This document shows, one piece after another, positions 11,437-23,654 of a DNA stretch of 64,000 nucleotides. Within the stretch, counting starts at the first letter, position 1. Each line of letters opens with the position of its first letter. The position numbers and the translations under genes were made by a program. A model generated the notes under the pieces. The model had not been told where the DNA came from. It ran no database searches and saw only the letters and a list, made by a program, of their open reading frames with translations. Origin of the DNA: Ascarosepion bandense (lineage: Eukaryota; Mollusca; Cephalopoda; Sepiida; Sepiidae); contig JBBBDQ010000914.1 in NCBI GenBank assembly GCA_037127315.1, positions 444,501 to 508,500 on the forward strand, given 5' to 3'.

Positions 11437-11899
11437 ACATTAATACTCATATTAACCTATTGCTGATAAATTTTATCAGTTAATTTTAATTTTTGAAATA
11501 AATTTTTTAAAAAATACGGTATTTATATTATAAATCTTTGATGGAAAAAACGTTTTTTTATAAAAATAGTTTATTTGTGGAGATTGACATAAATTTCTCG
11601 GCCTACCTGAAAAGTGATGGGTTTCTACAAAATTTTTTAACTCAAGGTTGTGATCAGCTAAGATCGTAAATTGATCTTTTCGTCTAAAGTGAGTAATTTC
11701 AGTACAGCAACAGCTGTATCTAACTATGAAACTCTAAGAATCAGCCTTTTTCAGAATCAGCCTCCGTCAAATTAATTAAAACACGTCTCCTCTTTCTTGG
11801 CAACAAAAATCATGCTGACCAGTGTAATGTTCACAGTCTACCATGCCACATAGCTACTCAAGCTAAAGGATTGAAGAGTAAGAGTTACAGTTTATGAGA
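11436..11899. other. no recognisable feature
   Basis: AT-rich, no coding or repeat signal beyond chance. Confidence 0.5.
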
Positions 11900-12150
11900 A
11901 TATATAGGGAAGATGCCGGTTAAACTTATCATGAATAACTTAAGATTTCAGTGATAGAAGAAACAACCTCTTGGGAATTGGTTCCACAAAGCAGTGCTTC
12001 GTGAGAATAAGCTGCTCGAATGGAACTTACATTTCACCAGTGAAATATGAGGTATGGAGAGTCTTTGACCGGATATGTAAGTCTGATAGAACTAAGGAAT
12101 GTGGTTCGTCTTAATACTTTCCATGGAAATAGCGAAGAAGAAATACGAAT
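11900..12150 (-). repeat. LINE C-terminal fragment, second LINE variant
   Basis: The minus-strand translation near 12030-11950 gives L-F-S-R-S-T-A-L-W-N-Q-F-P-R. This parallels the F-F-S-R-T-S-R-L-W-N-S-L-P C-terminus of the LINE at 7945-9622 but is clearly diverged. The segment ttccatggaaatagcg is shared with 7620. Confidence 0.55.
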
Positions 12151-12734
12151 TGCAGGGCAATAATATATTAAAAAGCCAATCAATCTGGCAAAAGCCTGAA
12201 GATTCAGCTAATGATTATGAGATCATGTTTGTATTAAGGTTAACTGACTTGCATAAATAATTGAAAAGCGATATGGTTGCGATTCAGAGGCTACCAGTGA
12301 AAGTCATTTTTCTCTTGAACATCGACAAAAATGTGTACTAAATATTTGCTTATGAGGGTTACTTAATTGTTAAAGAAAAACTGCGTGAATAATTCGTTTT
12401 TTGTGCGTTATTGTTCTACTACCCATTTAAAAACTCTTTATATAGGTTAATTACTGTTTTCCTCTTTCCTATTTATTTCAGTAGGTTTCATGAGTCTCAA
12501 AAATCAATGGCTCTTTTTCTTATGTGTACCAGAATTATATAACTTGTTTTTGGATGTTATCCATAATTGTCCTTTTTGTTTCCATCGGCCTTGTTTACAT
12601 GCTCAGTCTAAGCTATTCTCAGCATTCTTCTGTAGGACCACATCACCAATGGACCTGTAAGGAACTTGTTCAGCATTCACTGACGTATATAATTACTGAT
12701 ACTAAGCAGAAGTTCAGTACATTTTTCTGAGTAA
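12151..12734. other. no recognisable feature
   Basis: Nothing identified; a short chance frame at 12524-12730 has no recognisable domain. Confidence 0.5.
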
Positions 12735-13470
12735 AACGAGCTGCTGTCAATTAACCACCACAGAAGACCGCATGCCTCCCAGAGAGTAAAACACTACGCC
12801 TGCTTGGCCTGACATTCTCAGCGAACCTCAAGTGGAATGACTACGTCGAATTCATTGCCAAATCCGCTGCTATGAAAGTTGGCTCTCTGTGCAGGGCCCG
12901 GAAATTCTTTTCACCTGAAGCTATCCTGTACTTATACAAATCTACCATCCGCCCGTGTTTTGAATACTGTTGCCATATCTGGTCGGGTGCCCCTACCATT
13001 CTCCTCCGGACAAAATACAGCGAAGAATCTGTAACGTGATTGATACCGACTTAGCTGACCGCCTGCAGTCACTCTCTCACCGGCGTGACGTGGCTTCCCT
13101 GTGCCTCTTCTATAAATACTTTCATGGCTTCTGCTCTGTTGAACTTCAATCACTGGTGTCCCCTAGGAGTGAGTTTGCACGAGATACTAGATTGGCAACT
13201 AGGCCCCACCCTTTTACAGTGAAACCGATGAAATGTAACCGCAATTTCTAATCCAACAGCTTCTTTTCTCGCACTTCCCGCCTGTGGAATTCCCTTCCGC
13301 ATGCTTGCTTCCCCGACGGCTATAACCTCCAGGAGTTTAAATGTAAGGTCAATAGACACCTCCTAACACACTAACCCTCCCATTCTATCCAACTCTCCCC
13401 CTATGTAGTTCCTAACTATGCGCATATTGTGGCAGTGGAATGCCTTGCTTGGGTGACATGATTTTAAAAA
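12735..13470 (+). pseudogene. LINE, 5'-truncated 3' end (same family as 7945-9622)
   Basis: The translation from about 12790 includes L-K-W-N-D-Y-V, I-L-Y-L-Y-K-S-T-I-R-P-C-F-E-Y and H-I-W-S-G-A-P, the RT thumb/C-terminal region. A frameshift near 13015 moves to the frame with V-I-D-T-D-L-A-D-R-L-Q-S-L-S-H-R-R-D-V. The C-terminus R-T-S-R-L-W-N-S-L-P is recoverable around 13270 in a third frame. The 3' UTR (ctccccctatgtag, ggcagtggaatgcc) ends in the tail cttgggtgacatgatttt at 13447-13464. The tail matches the LINE at 7945 and the SINE tails. Confidence 0.85.
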
Positions 13471-14157
13471 AATCCTGTTTCTTATTAATTTACTTCTTTA
13501 TAATATACCGAAGAAAGTTTTGTTTTCTCTTTTTCCATTTCGGCTAAAAAACAAATTCCAGACATTTAAACTCCTGGATTTGACTGATTTTGACATTTCT
13601 AATTGGTAGTTTGCATTTTTTAAATGAGATATTAATGTAAATGTGTACAATACTGTAAGTTGCAAACTTACATTATTAAATTATTCTTAGAAATTTGTTT
13701 TAATAACAAACAGTTCATATTTCTCTAAATATAACCAACTCCATATCATTATAATTTTTCAATGTTAACGTTTTAACAAATGAGATTTACTGTTGGCAAA
13801 TGTATTTGTAAGCTTCTATTATCGATAAAATAGATTCTAACGTGTTACGTTTTAAAGATATCGGAATTAAGTTCGTTTTATTTTTGTTGGGAAAATGAAA
13901 TGTATTTTTTCTATTTTCCGAGACGAGGTATTGCAATTATTGACACTATTTACGTTATTTGGACACATGGTCCAGTGGATAAAAGGGTTTGCTGGATCCA
14001 ATAAATTGACACAAGCATTTGTAAGTTCAATAAAGGTGAACAAAAAAATAGAGGGTTGAGTTAAAGGTAGATAACTTATATGAAAGATCTTCTAAATGTA
14101 TGGTTCATGGAACTAAATTTACCAAAATATAGGGTAATAGTTGAAAACACGAATCAG
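13471..14157. other. no recognisable feature
   Basis: AT-rich sequence; nothing supported. Confidence 0.5.
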
Positions 14158-14210
14158 CTGAAGAAGGTCAGAGAGTACAACGGCTGAAACGTCGTGAATA
14201 TAGCAGCAAA
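14158..14210 (+). repeat. CTGAAGAAGG...GAAACGTCGTGAATAT repeat, copy A
   Basis: A short conserved core, CTGAAGAAGGTCAGAG, then GGCTGAAACGTCGTGAATAT. Related copies lie at 47880-47927 (plus), 34107-34152 and 57121-57165 (minus). Its parent element is not identified. Confidence 0.5.
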
Positions 14211-14344
14211 GATGAGGACAAAATCTAAACAATGTAAATATTGTCAATGCAATACTTTATTAGAAAATATTTCCAACCATTTCACATCGGGAAGATACTG
14301 TAAAGATATATTTTCTGAAACATTAATAATGTCATTACACTGAT

Positions 14345-14590
14345 ATAATGGTTCCTTTACAATTACCAAAGTTAAGTAACACCAAGTATGGTCTGTATTT
14401 CGATGGATGACCGCTGTAAGACTGGATGTGCGAGAAGTATAATTGATAATGACTCGGATTGGGAATTGATAATCGGTGATCCGAGTTCCAATTGAAGTTA
14501 ATATATTTACTTAAGCACAAGTACACTTGCAAAAGGTATGAGTCTACTCATTCTTCCTCGGCTATGGACTTTTTAGCAAGAATCGTATCA
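14345..14590 (+). repeat. 5S rRNA-derived SINE (copy 2)
   Basis: ACCAAAGTTAAGTAAC and GTATTTCGATGGATGACCGC (14365-14413) closely match the 3' half of 5S rRNA (ACCGAAGTTAAGCAAC and GTACTTGGATGGGTGACCGC). The element continues into a body with atccgagttccaattg and a gcaaaaggtatgagtctact segment that the tRNA-headed SINEs also carry. It is therefore a 5S head on a shared SINE body. Confidence 0.75.
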
Positions 14591-14804
14591 CTAAATTATT
14601 AACTCAAAAAATATATTCTTATGATCTAAAAATATTTTTTGGTTTTAAATAACTTGAAAATGTTTGGTAAATCGTATAAAACAAATAATTTAAATAACTT
14701 GTTTTTCAAGTAAATATTTCAGAATTTATATAAAATAATTAAATAAAAAAATTAATTAACAATGGAATAAAGAAGACTAAAACAAAAACGACACCAAAAT
14801 AATA

Positions 14805-15870
14805 TACTTGATTCACGCATCAAAGACTAAAAAAGCATTCAATGGAACTGCCGTGGCTACGTGGAAAATTACAACGAGCTAATACTGTTAATAACTGAAA
14901 AGAACCCTACTAATATATTCCTCCAAAAACAGTGAGAAAACATATAAAAAATGTTGAGAAATATGGTTATATAAACGTTGTTGGGCTGAGAGCTTTGGCT
15001 TGAACATCAATTCTACATAGGAAACACATCCTTAAAGAAAAATCAGCATCCTCTCCTGCTTACAAACAATTGAAATCTCAGCAACTTTACACAAAACTGT
15101 CTCCATTTGCTCACTATACATATTAACTTATGACCCCATAAATGAAAAAGAGCTAAACAATTTACTAAAACATGTCCCTAAACCGTTTATATTAGTGGGA
15201 GGCTTTAATAGTGATAATATTATATAGAGAAGTAAAATAGTGAACAAAAGAGGCCAGAAAATAATCAATATCAACATTCTACACATCCACAATCAGAAAT
15301 ATCCGACTCACCCTGACCCATCTTCAACTATATATTCTCTGTAACACATCAATCTTTCTAAATTATAACTGGTGGACATAAAACTATTCCTGTGGCAGTG
15401 ACCACTACCTAAAAATAGAAAACTCAGGATCACAAACAAATCCAAAAACCAAATGATTGAATTTGAAAAAAGCAATCTGGAAATCTTTAAAAAAAAATAA
15501 AACTACAAAAATACATGTCATATCATACTAATCTCAGACGTAAATGCAAATCAAAAAGAACACATAATACACTTTACAAATACACTCAACATAGCTAAAC
15601 AAATCTCCCCAAAACCACAATAGATCTAAAACTGTTTTAACTTAAAAAATATAGAATGAGAAATAATCAGAACGGTGGTTGAAAAATGAATTAGTAACCT
15701 TTATGACATCAATAAAATGAAAATGAAAGTGGGGATGAATAGCCTAAAACCAACTAAAATATAACAAAACACTCAAACTAAAGATAAACAAATGAGACCC
15801 ATTCACTAGACAAAAATTCCGATTGGCTGAAAACGGTGAAATCAAGTAGTACACTCGCAAACAAAGTGTG
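14805..15870 (+). pseudogene. LINE endonuclease (APE-type) domain relic
   Basis: Translation in shifting frames recovers I-Q-W-N-C-R-G at about 14840, the typical start of an APE-like endonuclease. It also recovers T-N-I-F-L-Q-K, P-F-I-L-V-G-G-F-N-S-D-N at about 15180 (family usual G-D-F-N-A), and C-G-S-D-H-Y at about 15395 (S-D-H catalytic motif). In a working enzyme this domain nicks target DNA for target-primed reverse transcription. The G-D-F-N aspartate is changed to glycine, and there are many stops and frameshifts. The copy ends before the RT core. Confidence 0.72.
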
Positions 15871-16178
15871 GACGGACAAAAAAAATCAGTATCTGACGAA
15901 GAACATATTGTAATTGTATTTACTTTTGGTCCAGTACAATACTCACCAGATAAATATCAAAGTTACATTTTATCAAAAACTGCTACATTATTTTCTACGA
16001 AGCTTAATGCTCTTTTAATTTGAATATATTACCAAGAATTAACCGAATTAATTACAGAATTTGGAACGACTTCATTTTTCAATAAAATTTCCAAAGACGG
16101 TTAGAAAGAAGTTTGCTAACTACAACCACAGGATGTTCATTTGAAAGTTAAATTCAAATAATTTCAATAATATTTGGA

Positions 16179-16182
<4 letters not shown>

Positions 16183-16260
<78 letters not shown>
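16183..16260. repeat. (TA)n(TG)n microsatellite
   Basis: A TA array to about 16216 followed by TG repeats to 16260. Confidence 0.9.
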
Positions 16261-16266
<6 letters not shown>

Positions 16267-17459
16267 CAAATTGGGGATAATTTGAATTTGAAATTCGATA
16301 TAGTATCCATTATTTTCATGTGCCAAATTTGACGACTCTGGTTATATAAGAACTATTATGAAACAAAAAATAGTGTACATAAAATATTTTGAAACGCATT
16401 GATACTACATGGTAAAACCTGTAAAAGTATTGATTCTTTAAGCAGATTTATTTTAAAACAGTTAAATATATTTTTGGTTTAAAGGGTAAAAAAAAACAAT
16501 AAAAACATTGGCTTACCTAATCTAGATAATGTAAACGCTAGACAGGAACTGAAATTTTTTATAATGCGCATATAATTACTATATTTTTTCTTTATCTATA
16601 TGATAATAATCTTATTTTATAATTACTGTTTGTACATTACCGAAACAACAGCACATCATCATGCGATTACTGTTAGCACAATTAACAATTAACTTGTTTT
16701 CATTATTTGCCATTTAATATTAATGGCTCTGATTATTTATCAGCATTAAAAAAAGCAAATAAAATGATTTGTAACTGCATCATATACTAATGAGGTTAAT
16801 AAAATTGTAAAAATTAGAAATATTTTATATAAAATGAAATTTAACTAAGAATTACAGAATACTTCATCCTATCATTTTATCTGAATATAATTATATAACT
16901 TCTATTAATAGTAAATAACTTGAAACTGAGTTTAACATTTGCCTTTAGGGGTTCATGCGAATAAATTATTATGTGTTATGTCGTTTAAATCAAATTATTT
17001 TAAAAATGTATTTATGTCCTCTTTGATACTGAACAAGCTTGTATAGTTTATCGTAGTGTTGTAATTAATGATATTTTGTCAGAACGTTACAGCGAGTTCA
17101 ATCTTCTCTGATTGCAAGATTTTATAACTTGACTGACTTAATCTTAGTAGATAACAAAACTAATACTCCATCAAAAGACATATATGCTATTAATAGAATA
17201 CTTGTTTAAATTCGAGTGTTCCGATATATAATTTGCTGTATCGAGTTTAACTGTTGGCCCATGTGTTTGACTTTTGTTTAGCGGCATATCAAATTCTGTG
17301 GGTTATTTAATGCCAGAGAGGTGGGGTCATAGTGCATTTTTAAAATGTTCATTGTTATTGAGAAGTTCGAATTAGGCAGATTTTGATGAAAAAGTTTTCT
17401 ACTTTTGTATTTTTGCAAAGGTAATGTTTTCATAGATTTTATCTGAAACTGTTACGGCT
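16261..17459. other. no recognisable feature
   Basis: AT-rich sequence without gene or repeat signal. Confidence 0.5.
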
Positions 17460-18545
17460 TAAGAGAATGTGTTTGACTGTGAGGGTAATTTGCAGAGAGA
17501 ATTTGACTTTGGAAAGGAGTGTTAGGGATAACTTTCCTAGCCTTACTATCATTCTTTCCGTTTCGAGGATTGAGTGATGACGTAAGCCCCGGAAATTCCT
17601 ACTCGAGTGTCGAGACACCTCACTTGCACTCTTTCTGAGACTATGTCGGCGAGTTGACGACTTGTATCGCTCCTGAACTGCTTACGCTCATCGATCTCGC
17701 GTGCGCGTGTGATAATCTGTCACCCCGTATTCTGGAGCGAAACCATTGATGTTTCATACGTTGATGCACGTAACAAGAATGGGGATTTTGACGTCGCAAT
17801 TAGAAGGAATCTGTTGATATGAACGTTATTCTTATCAGCATCTGATCAGATATGAATATTGTTTTTGTCAGCATCTTTGAGCATCAGCTAAAGATGAAGA
17901 TCAGATCTGGTAGATAGCCTTTTATATCGATAGATTTCAGCGAAAGTTGGAGAATTGTAGCGAGTGTGGCTCGCTTGAAAGGGGTCAGATTTGATTTTCT
18001 TTTTTAAGTCCTTTATATAACAACGGGGTGGTTTTCTGAAAACTCCTCACGAGTCAAGTTAGTCTCTTTTTTGTGTACCTTGTTAATGTTAGTAAATGTT
18101 CTTTATTGCCTGTTCCTGTTTTTTTCTTTTGTTATAATCCACGTCGAGATTTCTAACCTCCTCAGTTTGTTTTTGGCTACACATTTCATCTTGACTATCC
18201 CCCATTCCATTTTTTTTTGGTGAAGGGGAGATTCGTTATGGTTGATAGTGGTAGTATGGATGCTTGTGTTTTTGTTTGGTTTGTCTTTTAAGGTTTTCAG
18301 TTTTATTAGTCTGGGATTGAGATTTCTCTTTTCGGATTTGGTTCAATGAAAAACTTGAATGTTAGGTTTGTTAAGCTTTGTTGTAGTGATTCTATTAAAG
18401 TTTTGAGGAGTTTTATCAGGTTAATATTTTGTGATGGACAATTTCTTGGGTTTGGATAGTGAGTTTAGTTATGTTTGCATACGTTAATGTTGCTGCTTGG
18501 AATCTTCACAAAGGTTTCTCTATTTTTAATGGGTTCATGGACTTT
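17460..18545 (+). other. CpG-richer segment, possible 5' end of a LINE
   Basis: Bases 17570-17800 are visibly richer in G, C and CpG than the surroundings (e.g. cgatctcgcgtgcgcgtgtg). About 700 bp downstream an open segment at 18469-18540 translates as N-V-A-A-W-N-L-H-K-G-F-S-I, which resembles the first strand of an APE-type endonuclease. A LINE 5' UTR promoter followed by a truncated ORF would explain both. The evidence is thin. Confidence 0.3.
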
Positions 18546-19299
18546 GTTCCCCACCCACCAGAGTATCCTATTATGAGAAATATCTAAACAGACTCTCATT
18601 CAACTTTGCAAATCAGGGCTACACAATAAGTATAATCACACTGGGGAAACAATAATTCGGGGTCAATATGTTTCGTTCTTATGATGACTATTGACTTAGT
18701 GTTGTAAGGGGAATATCGACTTTTCATCAGCATGACTGACCTTATAGCCACCTATTTCTGATTTGGAATTTTACAAAAGAAAAAAAGAAAAAAAAACGCA
18801 AAATTCAAAAAAGGATTTGTCGGATTGCACCTATTTGGCCGCCCATCTAACCAAGCAAAGACCAAAATGGAGTGTTGCAGTTCACGTGGCCACTTAATTA
18901 ACTAAGTCACAGATTGCTGTCATCAGGATCCTGTTCTAAAAGCACCACGAGTTCGTAACCACAGCCAACAGGTGGCCCTATTAAAAGGAGGGGGTTTACC
19001 TCTCTCCTGAGGTGCAGTCGGCCTATTCTACTGTTCCAAAAGACAAGGCAGTGTTGTTAATAGAATCAGAGAAGAACGAATTAAAAATTGTAATAACATA
19101 GTATGTAGGAACATCAGCAATAGGTACAGTCGAAAATCGACTTACAAGTATCAAAATGAAGGATGCTTTTTGAAATTAGTTTACCCCTAACAACACAATA
19201 CCCCCAATACTGCAAGGTGGGGTTATAGTGAGAGAACAGACTGGGCGCAGCGGGTACTATGAAAAAGATAGAAGATGAATGGGATTCAAGAAGATAAAA
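18546..19299. other. unassigned, probably old repeats
   Basis: An A-rich tract lies at 18775-18820 and a moderately GC-rich piece at 18880-19030. No family is recognised. Confidence 0.4.
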
Positions 19300-19640
19300 T
19301 ATTTCAACTGACATTCCATTTAAGTTTTTAGAGAAGAAATTTCCACAGGCGAGAAGTTCGGGAAAGAAACTATTGGAGTACAGTTGGCAGTTACATCTAT
19401 TTCAATAGTTAAAGGGTGGGACCTAGATGCTAACCTAGTACCGCGCTTAAATTCATGTGGTCAGGGCACCGGAGAAAAAAATTCGTCAGATCATTAGCTA
19501 TTAAAATATTTATAGAAATAACAGAGGGAAGCCAGGTGACGTCGGTGGGAAAGTGACTGAAGTCACGATGCTAAGTCAGGATCGATTATATTGCTGAAAG
19601 TTCTTTGGAGTCTTGTCAAAAAGCTCGAGATGAATAGCAT
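19300..19640 (-). repeat. LINE C-terminal fragment
   Basis: Antisense to the LINE C-terminus: gttaaagggtgggacctaga, ctaacctagtaccgcg and gtgggaaagtgactgaagtc parallel the copy at 28440-28660. Degenerate, with no open frame. Confidence 0.65.
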
Positions 19641-19649
19641 GTACAGAGA

Positions 19650-20215
19650 TGTAACTGTCTGCTAAGTGTTATAACGTAAAATGGGGAATGCGAAACAGAA
19701 ATTCGAAAACACATTGGAATAGCAAAATGTATCTTCCAAAACCTAAGGAAAATATTTAGAAACACGCAAGTTTTCTTATAAACTAAGATTCTGCTCATTT
19801 GTTATATAATATTAATATTCCTATATGTCAGTGAATGCTTGACAATTTCCTCACGAATAGAGTGACTTGAAGCAACAGAAATATGTATGTTTTACAAAAA
19901 GCTGATAATACCATTGATGGAAAATTTCAGCAAAGATGAAGTTCTGACGGAAATGGAGACAAAAAGGACAATTTTGGTAAGGATATGAAAGAGATAATTG
20001 AAATTTGGGGGCATATACAAAGGAAATTAGGATAGGAGAATTTAGCACTCACATGAATTATTGAAGGAAAGAGATAGCACAAGCGAGCAATCTGTATAAT
20101 GAGATTCTTAAAATGTATAGAAGAACAGTGAATAGGAGAAAGCGTAAGAAGAAAAAATTATTTAGAGCTAAGAAGGAGAGAATATTGTGGTAAAACATGA
20201 TTGAACACGTTCTAA
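19650..20215 (+). pseudogene. second LINE type, RT thumb/C-terminal relic
   Basis: Frame-shifted translation gives S-S-K-T near 19735 (family F-Q-N-L-R-K), Y-K-L-R-F-C-S near 19780 and S-E-C-L-T-I near 19830 (family C-E-x-W-T-I). L-E-A-T-E-I-C-M-F-Y-K-K-L-I-I-P at 19868 and D-E-V-L-T-E-M-E-T-K-R at 19940 follow. This is the C-terminal signature of RTE-like endonuclease-RT proteins (R-R-M-L-R-I-P-W, E-E-V-L). Stops are numerous. It is unrelated to the jockey/CR1-like LINE fragments nearby. Confidence 0.6.
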
Positions 20216-20264
20216 ATTGAGACAACTAATAAAAACTATATGAATGTATTTAGCAATTCTTTCG

Positions 20265-20490
20265 TTGCATTCACATGCGCGTATATAACTTTGGGAACGT
20301 TATTACGCCATCACATCTCCCTCCGGCTATGGGTTCAATAACTGGACAAATTGTGTCCTATAGCCTTGATTGAAAAACACTTTACGAGAGAAGCATAGCA
20401 AAAATCTGCTTACTCATGTCCCGAAAGATACATGATCTCTCAATCGTATATCACGTATGGCGCACAATTGATTGACTGAATTGGCAACGG
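20265..20490 (+). repeat. SINE body/tail fragment
   Basis: catctccctccggctatggg, gtgtcctatagccttgattg and cgcacaattgattgactgaa follow the SINE body order seen at 9625-9815. The head is missing. Confidence 0.55.
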
Positions 20491-20524
20491 TTTCCACACG
20501 TTTACTGTTGAACTGGCTAAATGC

Positions 20525-20590
20525 AAACCTGACTTCCACCCTAACAGATTTTTTCTCGCACTTCCCACCTGTGAAACGTTTTTTAGTTTT
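20525..20590 (+). repeat. short LINE C-terminal fragment
   Basis: ttttttctcgcacttcccac ctgtg matches the LINE at 13262-13286, which encodes F-F-S-R-T-S-R-L-W. Confidence 0.5.
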
Positions 20591-20782
20591 ACGTTTTGAT
20601 TACGTTCTTACATGATAACTAAAGTTATTGAAATTTGTAACGTCAATAGTTCCCTTCTATTTTCTTGAATCCTATTCATCTTTTGCTTTTTCTCAATCTT
20701 AACTATACTCAGTCTTCTTTCACATATTGTGATCCCCTGCGTACTAGTGACATTATCATCATGCTTAAGAAGAAATGATTAA

Positions 20783-20826
<44 letters not shown>

Positions 20827-22001
20827 ATTATTATTATTATTATGACAATCAGTATGTATACTGTCCACCAAAATATAGAAACCACTTTCTGGATTTCAAA
20901 GAATTGCCGAAAAATTGAAATTTTTATGTCCGTTTCAAAACTAATTTACTAGTTAAATTCAAACCAGGTCTTTATCTTCCTTAAGGGTTTTATCGTATTT
21001 TCACAAATAACAATAACAATGATAATTCAATAATAAAAATGACACGTTACTACATACGTTCTTTTAATAGTCTCTTTTGCCTCATCTACCTTTTTATAAT
21101 AGATAACTTAATTTTTTTTCTGGAGTTCTGTTTCTGTTAATGTTTTTTTTATGGGTAAACTGATCCTCCTAATAATTAACATGTATTTCATTTTCCTAGA
21201 ACATGTTAATATTATTGTTTTTAACTATATGTTCAGTTTCTCTGTTGCTTATTTTAGAAATTAATCTAATTTAGCTATCTATGAGGGGTTCGACAAACCC
21301 ACATTAACTAGTGTCTGTTTCACGTAGTTGAATTCTTAAAAGAATTACGGACAGGAACATGAATTCTCGTGCAATTTATTTTTATGATACTTATTTAATT
21401 GACTGACTGACGGTATAAACTTGTTGAAATAAAAATTCTAATACTCAAAAGATAGAATTATTAAAAAAAAGATCTTGATCAAAATGTGGTCGGCTAGTCA
21501 AATGTTTTGAGACTGTCTTCCACATAATAAATCCGCGAATTTATACACTTCTCTTTATGGCTATTATCTATCCCTACAGTGAATGTTTTGGTGTTGTCGT
21601 TTTTAAATGGAATCACCATCTCCAACATGTTTGAATGTTGATATTTACTTTTCCTAGACTGTTTTTTAAAAACGAATAAAGTGCTGCATTTAACTCCTAG
21701 ATGGGCAGTAAAAAGAGAAAGACAATTTCATTTTCTGAAATGATACAGCTAATCTACACACCAATCAATATATTCATTAACAACTATTAAATGACAGAAA
21801 TGACACATCAGCATAAAAATTATAGTTCAACGAACGTGTCTTTTGCCGCCAGCCTGAGAGAGATTCAATGCTGAAATTACATAAATAATTTGAATTTAAG
21901 AACAATATTGCATTTAATTAGGAAGATTTGTCAGTTTCTTAATTGCATAGCAGAAAAATAAATATAAGCAAATTACACCAACTGAGGATAACTGTAACAC
22001 A
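20591..22001. other. no gene; one TA/ATT microsatellite
   Basis: A (TA)n then (ATT)n array lies at 20786-20842. Nothing else is supported. Confidence 0.55.
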
Positions 22002-22021
22002 CACACACAAGCACACACACA

Positions 22022-22062
<41 letters not shown>

Positions 22063-22078
22063 AAATATATATATATAT
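22002..22078. repeat. (CA)n microsatellite
   Basis: ACAC repeats with AAGC interruptions, followed by a short TA run. A separate (TA)n lies at 22231-22273. Confidence 0.9.
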
Positions 22079-22227
22079 AAGGTTTGCCGGAGGAGACCGG
22101 TATGGCAAAAAATTCGATAGAAGTAAGTTATGTGTATTTCGTTCTGTGACATATTGTTTGCTCTGCATATTCAGTTCTTTTGTTTTGTCTTGGTCTACCG
22201 TCTGCTGGACTAACCAGTACATCTTTT

Positions 22228-22273
<46 letters not shown>

Positions 22274-22275
<2 letters not shown>

Positions 22276-23654
22276 ATTATTTAATTATTTATTTTTTGGT
22301 TATAATATAATTAGACTAGTAACATTTAACTTAAAAGGTGTTCAAAACAATTATATTGTAAAACGTTTGAATGTTCTTAATTTGTAAACGAGTTATTATG
22401 CGATCTAGGTTTCTACCATGCGGTGTCTTCAGGCGATTTTGCAATAACTGGTTTTACAGTTTTCTTTAAAGAACATTCACGTAACGGGGACTTTTTTAGA
22501 CACTCACGTAACGGGGATTCCTGAACGCGTAATTTTTAAAATTAGAAGAAATTATAACGTTTTCATCTGTGGTAGTATGACCCTAAAAGGTATTTTATGG
22601 TATGGTTGCACTTAGTCATAAGTTTCGTTCTTTCATTCAATAATTAATTTTGTGAGTCATTTCTTGGGGTGAAATGATTAAAAGAAAATGCGCCTTTAAA
22701 TTAAAAATTAGCTTTAGTTTTTACATTCTTGAAAATACATATTTACAGATCAAACAATAGGGAGAGACATTTCTGGAAACATTCTCATTGTAGAGATCAT
22801 TTAAGTTTCTACTGTTCTCTAAAGGATTTTTTCAGAATTCCACCGTTGCATAATTCAACAAAAAGTACTCCAAATTTCAACTTCGAGATACGATCTCGCA
22901 TTCTGAGCCCTTACATGACAGTTCAATATTTTCTAACACTGATTCTCCCTGTAATACCGACGCACTAAATACACTATAATGTAACACCAAAAATGCATAT
23001 TGCATTCTGAAAATGATTAATTTATATCTGTTAGTTGCGTTTGGAAAGATATAATTGCGTTTAACTACAAAAACAAAATTTATCTCTGCTTCAAAGGACT
23101 TCCTCTTTCAATTGGATTAACCGGATGTTTGTTTAAAGAAAACTAAGCCTTCAGGAACGGATGGATAAATGTGATTCTACATGAACTGAGATATGTATTT
23201 TATTTAGTGTGCATAGTAAATTACGAAATAATCAGAAATAAAGAGAATCTTTAAGTAATGGGCATGACGATAGACTACATCCGGCATCATGGTCTTTGAT
23301 AAGGAGATTTCGAGAAGCGTGGATCCACATCTTAATTACCATTGTTTGCAAGTCTATCTTGACCCTGGATGCTAGTAGCTGTTTAAGTTTACTGCTATTA
23401 GCAAATAGTGAACCAAACAAACCAAAACAAAACACTGTGAAAATGTAAATAAGCATTTTATAGTAAAAATACCAAAAATATACGTTTATATATAAAAAAT
23501 AACTCAAGAATACATATAGTACAATTACCAACAAGACCTATTTACGGATCTGCAATGGGTAAATTGTCGTATTTTTATTTTTAGTTTAGCGCATGCACTA
23601 TGTTTGGTTTTTGAGTTTGGCAATCTAACAATATGTTAAGGTAAGTTGAGCACC
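22274..23654. other. no gene; isolated LINE/SINE-like 3' tail
   Basis: TTCTTGGGGTGAAATGATT at 22662-22680 matches the 3' tail of the LINE at 7945 and the SINE at 27884, but no clear body precedes it. A small direct repeat, cacgtaacggggac/cacgtaacggggat, lies at 22470-22518. The remainder is unassigned. Confidence 0.5.

Noticed and set aside
14345..14414. Genuine 5S rRNA gene
   Set aside because: Only about half of 5S is recognisable, with many substitutions, and it runs into a SINE body without a terminator.
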